From Apricaphanius iberus (Eukaryota > Chordata > Actinopteri > Cyprinodontiformes > Aphaniidae): a stretch of 64,000 nt of DNA. The stretch is taken from assembly GCA_028564705.1 (NCBI GenBank), contig JAPXFQ010002431.1, positions 930,001 to 994,000 of the forward strand, given 5' to 3'. Both the position numbers and the translations under genes were made by a program. The notes below the pieces were generated by a model that was not told the origin of the DNA, did no database searches, and was given only the letters and a program-made list of their open reading frames with translations. Positions 60,151 through 64,000 of the stretch are shown piece by piece. Numbering within the stretch: position 1 is the stretch's first letter; each line of letters opens with the position of its first letter.

Positions 60151-62230
60151 GAGGATGGATCATTTTATGTTCTGAATTTGATTCAAATAGCCCCTGGTTA
60201 GTCTCTCTCATTGCCTGGTATTTGATTGATCGATTTCTTCCATAAAAACAAATAAACACAAACTTTTACATATTCAAAGTTGTGAGAAAGGAATCTTTAA
60301 TTTGGACATGTGATACCTCAATGTTGAACAGTAGATTAGTCAAAAAAGATATTCTGATCTGAGGACAATGTGTTCCCATTAGGATCATTCATGCTCTGAT
60401 GCCGCTAACAATCTATAGTTTCCTTTCTTTAGTTAAAAGATGCTGTAGGCCAAGTAGTGCAGGTCTGTTAGGTAAATGGAATCTGAACATGAATCTTGGC
60501 TACTTTGAACTAAATCAATGTCACTACCTGATGTGTCCTCACTATGTAGCTGATTTAAACAGGTTTAACAGATTTGTGTTGTTTTTGGTTTGTGTGTCTC
60601 TAATGGAGACCTTTCAGGTTGTACTCTGCATCTAACCCTATGACTGCTAGAGATGGGCACCAGCCCCCCACAACTCGCCATGGGCCAGGACACAAGTTTC
60701 AAAATGTTTAAAAAAAGTATGCCTGGGCACTGGTCTTAAATTTTATAATTCATAAATGAATTATAGGGTTAGGCAGTGGTCCTGGAATATCAGACTTAGA
60801 AACTGAGTCAGGGTTTGGTAATAGTTCTTGAATGTTAGTATGAGTGATAAATCAATCACACTAGCCAATCAGAGGCCAGAAAGTTGGGACCTTGCCCCTA
60901 AAAGGGACCTTTTCTAATATGAGCTGGACCGTTGACCCAGTTGTCCATTCGGCATTCCACTCTTGTCCTGAGTCTCTTACGCTCCATAGATTTGAGCAGA
61001 AGAAGAAAACTCCTGAAATCGTTTCATAGCTTTTAGTTTATTCTAAAGGGAATGTATGGCACCCAACCATAAGTTTTGACTCCCCTTTAAAAACTTTTTT
61101 AGGGGACCTCTGGAGTATCCCTAAATACAGACCATGCCCCAACAGTGAGATTTGTGGATAACTAGTTGCATTTACTTATTTAAATTAACTTGATTTACAT
61201 TTTTTTTTTTTGGGGGGGGGACGTTTAAGAGTAGTTTTTCCTATGCCGTGCTGTTTTGTTTAGCTTGAGTTATATTAATGAAGTATCGCTACTCGTACTT
61301 GAATAATTTCTGGATATGCTACCCACTGTGAGTAAATTCACTGAATGAAGAGCAAAGATATTTTTAACAAAACATATAACAGACACACACCTACAGTTTA
61401 TTATTGGAGACCACCTGCTTCTACACAAGCTTTGGTTTTCTAATGTAATCTTCTGTCAGTTGAGCTTGTTGCCTTTTGAGGTCCAAAGAGTATGTAGTAA
61501 AGTTGTCACCGTAAGTACTTTTACCTTATTCTAAAAATTATTCATTCATTACTGTACTTTTTGATAACATATTGAAAAATATGTATGAGAAGTCTTTCTT
61601 TTGCTTAATTTTTTTTTAATGTAATGTTATTTATATACATATTTCTCATTTGTCTTTAAAATATCAGACATTCCCATAACTTTTTGTTTTTGTCTATCTG
61701 ATGACATAATGTAAAAAAATATTAGGTCAGATATTGCGCATTATAAAAGTAGCCTATTCGGCAAATGCTTTTTAAAGCTTACGCAAGTAAGCTTTTTGGA
61801 CAGCAATTGATTTGAAAAAAAGAGTAGAAATATGCTGAAGTAGTACTATTGAGTACAATTTTTTTGGCGACTCTAGCCTCGGCTGTTATTATTCGAACCT
61901 CTCCACTAGGTGGTGCTATTGAGCTACACCCACGCTCCCAAGCCCTGTGGCTGGAAACGAAAGTGGGAGGTGAAGTGAAGCAAACATTTCAACGCACTCC
62001 TCGTTATTTCGGTCCGAGAGGCGCATGGATCGATCTTTACGAGCCCTTATTGCTGCCGTAGTCCTGGATGCTGCACAGACTGACAAGGGACTCTGGAAGG
62101 GCTGCGTTTCATATTTCGAATACAGCACGTAACCCCGGCGACATCTTCAACCGCGGCAACTTGATTTAGGGCTCGGCAGAAAGTGCGGCGCGGGGAGAAG
62201 AAACTGGTCCCAGTCAAGACGCTGCTGGAG
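60151..62230. other. Region upstream of dhrs11
   Basis: The first part is AT-rich without features, apart from a repeat at about 60760-60920 related to that at 3060-3200. From about 61880 the GC content rises toward the dhrs11 start. A CTCF-like CCACTAGGTGGTGC lies at about 61900-61913. No TATA box is placed before the dhrs11 ATG. A GC-rich stretch at about 62140-62230 is the likely 5' UTR/promoter. Confidence 0.5.
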
Positions 62231-62362
62231 ATGGAGCGGTGGAAAGGCAGAGTGGCCCTGGTGACCGGAGCTTCTGTGGGGATTGGAGCGGCTGTAACCC
62301 GGGCTCTGGTCCAGCAAGGCATGAGAGTTGTCGGCTGTGCCAGGAATGTCGACAAAATTGAG
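62231..62362 (+). CDS. dhrs11: Dehydrogenase/reductase SDR family member 11, first coding exon (partial)
   Basis: The exon encodes 44 residues starting MERWKGRVALV and ends with a donor (ATTGAG|GTAAGC) in phase 0. TGASVGIG at residues 12-19 is the SDR Rossmann cofactor motif (TGxxxGIG). RALVQQG and VVGCAR follow as in human DHRS11, a cytosolic NADP(H)-dependent 3-keto/17-beta-hydroxysteroid reductase of about 260 aa. Human DHRS11 has five extra N-terminal residues before MERW; no upstream ATG fits here, so 62231 is taken as the start. The remaining exons (catalytic Ser-Tyr-Lys) lie beyond the window. Confidence 0.93.
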
Positions 62363-62937
62363 GTAAGCGGTGTCGTTTAGAGGAATGTTGTAAAAAAAAC
62401 GAAAGGGAAAATGTCAACAACATTCATGCCAACTTACGTTAACTGCTAGCTAACATTAGCTCCGCTGTTGAAGCTACAAATCTTTAGCCCTGGTGTTACA
62501 GCTTGTTACAGAGTCGTTATCTAGGTGGTAAAGCAGACGCTGTGCGAAAACCCTGTTGCGTTTAGCAAATAAAGACAAATGAAGGGCTAGTACTGTGCTG
62601 TAGAGTTTTACAATACAAACGCATGATGCTGTATGCGGCACATTTCTACATGTTGTACTAATCCTTTTGTATCCATATCACTGACCATTGCCCATCCCAC
62701 CCTTCAACTGTAATTGCCTGTATAGTGAGCTGATCTGCTCAAAAGGCTGCTAGATATTAGTGTTAGCAGCAATAGTTTTCCAAATGAAGGTTACAGTTGA
62801 TTCTGATGTACACACAATGAGCAGCATTAGTTAAATTCTGATTATTTTAGGATTATTTTCCTGCCATTCAAATCGATCAGTTGTTTTAGTCAAGTAGATT
62901 AGGTTTAAAACGGTTCTGTTTAATAATAACTTCAGTT
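62363..62937 (+). other. dhrs11: dhrs11 intron 1, first part
   Basis: There is no second exon and I see no named repeat here. Confidence 0.5.
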
Positions 62938-64000
62938 TATTTATATAGCACCAACTCACAAGATAGGTCATCTCAAGGCCCTTTACAAGTAATTTCAATT
63001 CAATCATATGTACATTCCAATTACTTAAAAAGTATTTAATCTAAGGAATCCCAGCAGGTGATTCCCTCCAGCAAGGCATATTGGCCAAACAGAAAGCAAG
63101 ACCAGGTTTTCCTTCTATGAAGAGAAAAACTCTAAGAGAAAACTTAAATTTAACAGATGAAATAACGGCAAAGAATGTGACTAGAGAAAAATCCACTGGA
63201 ACACCTTCTGAAGTTGGACTTCCCACTCGAAAAGTTGGATAATTTTTTTTTTCTCCAACTTTGACTTTCAATCTGGCCGATCCTCACAACAAGAATAGTA
63301 GCAGTGGTGGAAAAATGTCTATTTTACAAGACACACTAACGAGACTGTATCTAAAATCCATCTTACATATAGAGCTTGCAACTCTGAGTCTTAACAAATA
63401 AAAGGATTGTTTGTATATGTAAAGTACATCTTAAACAATGTTTGTAAGAGGTACTACGGCTACCAGGGTGTCCCCATATTGGAATCCCAAATTATCCGAC
63501 AACGTTAGTGGAACGCTGTTTACTCGGGTGTGAAGCCAAACAGCTGCGAGTTCTGACTTCCGAGGTAAATCGAACGCACCATATAGCAGAAGAATTACAA
63601 AAGATAGCTCAGGATAACCTAACTATAAGTTTTTCTCAAAAAAGAAAGTTTGCTCTTAAAAGTAAGAAGGGTGTCTGCCTCACAAACTTAAACTGGGAGC
63701 TGGTTCAACAGGAGAGGAGCCTGATAACTAAAAGATCTGCCTCCCATTCTACTTTTAGAAATCCTAGGAACCACCAGTAAACCTGCAGTCTGAGAGTGAA
63801 ATGCTCTGTTAGGAACATATGGAACAATAATTTGTATGATGGATGCCGTCTAATGGTTTTATCAGTTGGAAGCATATATATTTAAAAAGAACTGGTCTAA
63901 GCACAGAACCCTGTGGTACTACACAAGTAACCAGGGTTTTTCCTAGGACAAAAAAGGTCATTACCTACTGCTGGACTTGTAGAGCATGTGTAATTTTATT
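62938..64000 (-). mobile_element. Antisense LINE (L2/CR1-like) relic, 3' end first
   Basis: On the plus strand it begins with the tail block 'cagtttatttatatagcacc', then 'aaggccctttacaag', and the 3' UTR block 'cagcaggtgattccctccag'. From about 63500 onward it is antisense to RT C-terminal sequence, with 'aggaaccaccagtaaacctg' and then 'gcacagaaccctgtggtact', the complement of the PQGS region. The element continues past the window. It lies in dhrs11 intron 1. A 90-codon plus-strand frame at 63508-63780 is a shadow of it. Confidence 0.65.

Noticed and set aside
1..64000. tRNA, rRNA, CRISPR, operon or plasmid-type features
   Set aside because: None were found. The window has spliced vertebrate genes, and short direct repeats seen are microsatellites or transposon sub-repeats.

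Overview
This is vertebrate nuclear DNA, almost certainly from a teleost fish. The coding exons are short and bounded by GT-AG introns. The non-coding DNA is packed with fish-type transposon relics (Tc1-like, PIF/Harbinger, hAT, L2 and Rex1-like LINEs, and a Gmr1-like LTR element). The encoded proteins are clear orthologues of five neighbouring human genes.

Genes in order: znhit3 (+, only the last two coding exons, 4833-5175); myo19 (-, complete, 24 coding exons between 35383 and 8139, 960 codons plus stop); pigw (+, one coding exon, 37519-38997, 492 aa, probable 5' non-coding exon near 36000); ggnbp2 (+, complete, 13 coding exons between 42707 and 53089, 680 aa); dhrs11 (+, first coding exon only, 62231-62362). 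ZNHIT3-MYO19-PIGW-GGNBP2-DHRS11 is also the order on human 17q12, so this is a conserved vertebrate synteny block. myo19 and pigw are head to head, with about 0.6 kb between the myo19 start codon and the pigw 5' exon. The five genes do not form one pathway. They serve snoRNP assembly (znhit3), mitochondrial transport on actin (myo19), GPI-anchor synthesis (pigw), spermatogenesis and growth regulation (ggnbp2) and steroid or carbonyl reduction (dhrs11).

Mobile DNA fills the introns and gaps. 1-736 is a LINE reverse-transcriptase tail followed by a Tc1-like end. Two copies of one 1.6-kb Harbinger family lie at 1438-3030 and 50627-52184, and a different Harbinger family lies at 12207-13691. A 640-bp foldback element (6038-6677) sits inside an older Tc1-like relic. 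The 18.8-24.3 kb region, inside a large myo19 intron, holds an L2 LINE split by a second L2 in the opposite orientation. Tc1-like transposase genes, both broken, are at about 32.6-33.7 kb and 44.9-46.0 kb. A decayed Gmr1-like LTR retrotransposon, with integrase upstream of reverse transcriptase, occupies 55.5-60.15 kb. From 62.94 kb to the window end is an antisense LINE relic inside dhrs11 intron 1.

I saw no tRNA, rRNA or CRISPR array. I do not see an undescribed biological system. The points worth a second look are the transposon architecture, nested insertions, target-site patterns and the divergent promoter. All coordinates were read by eye from the sequence, without alignment software.
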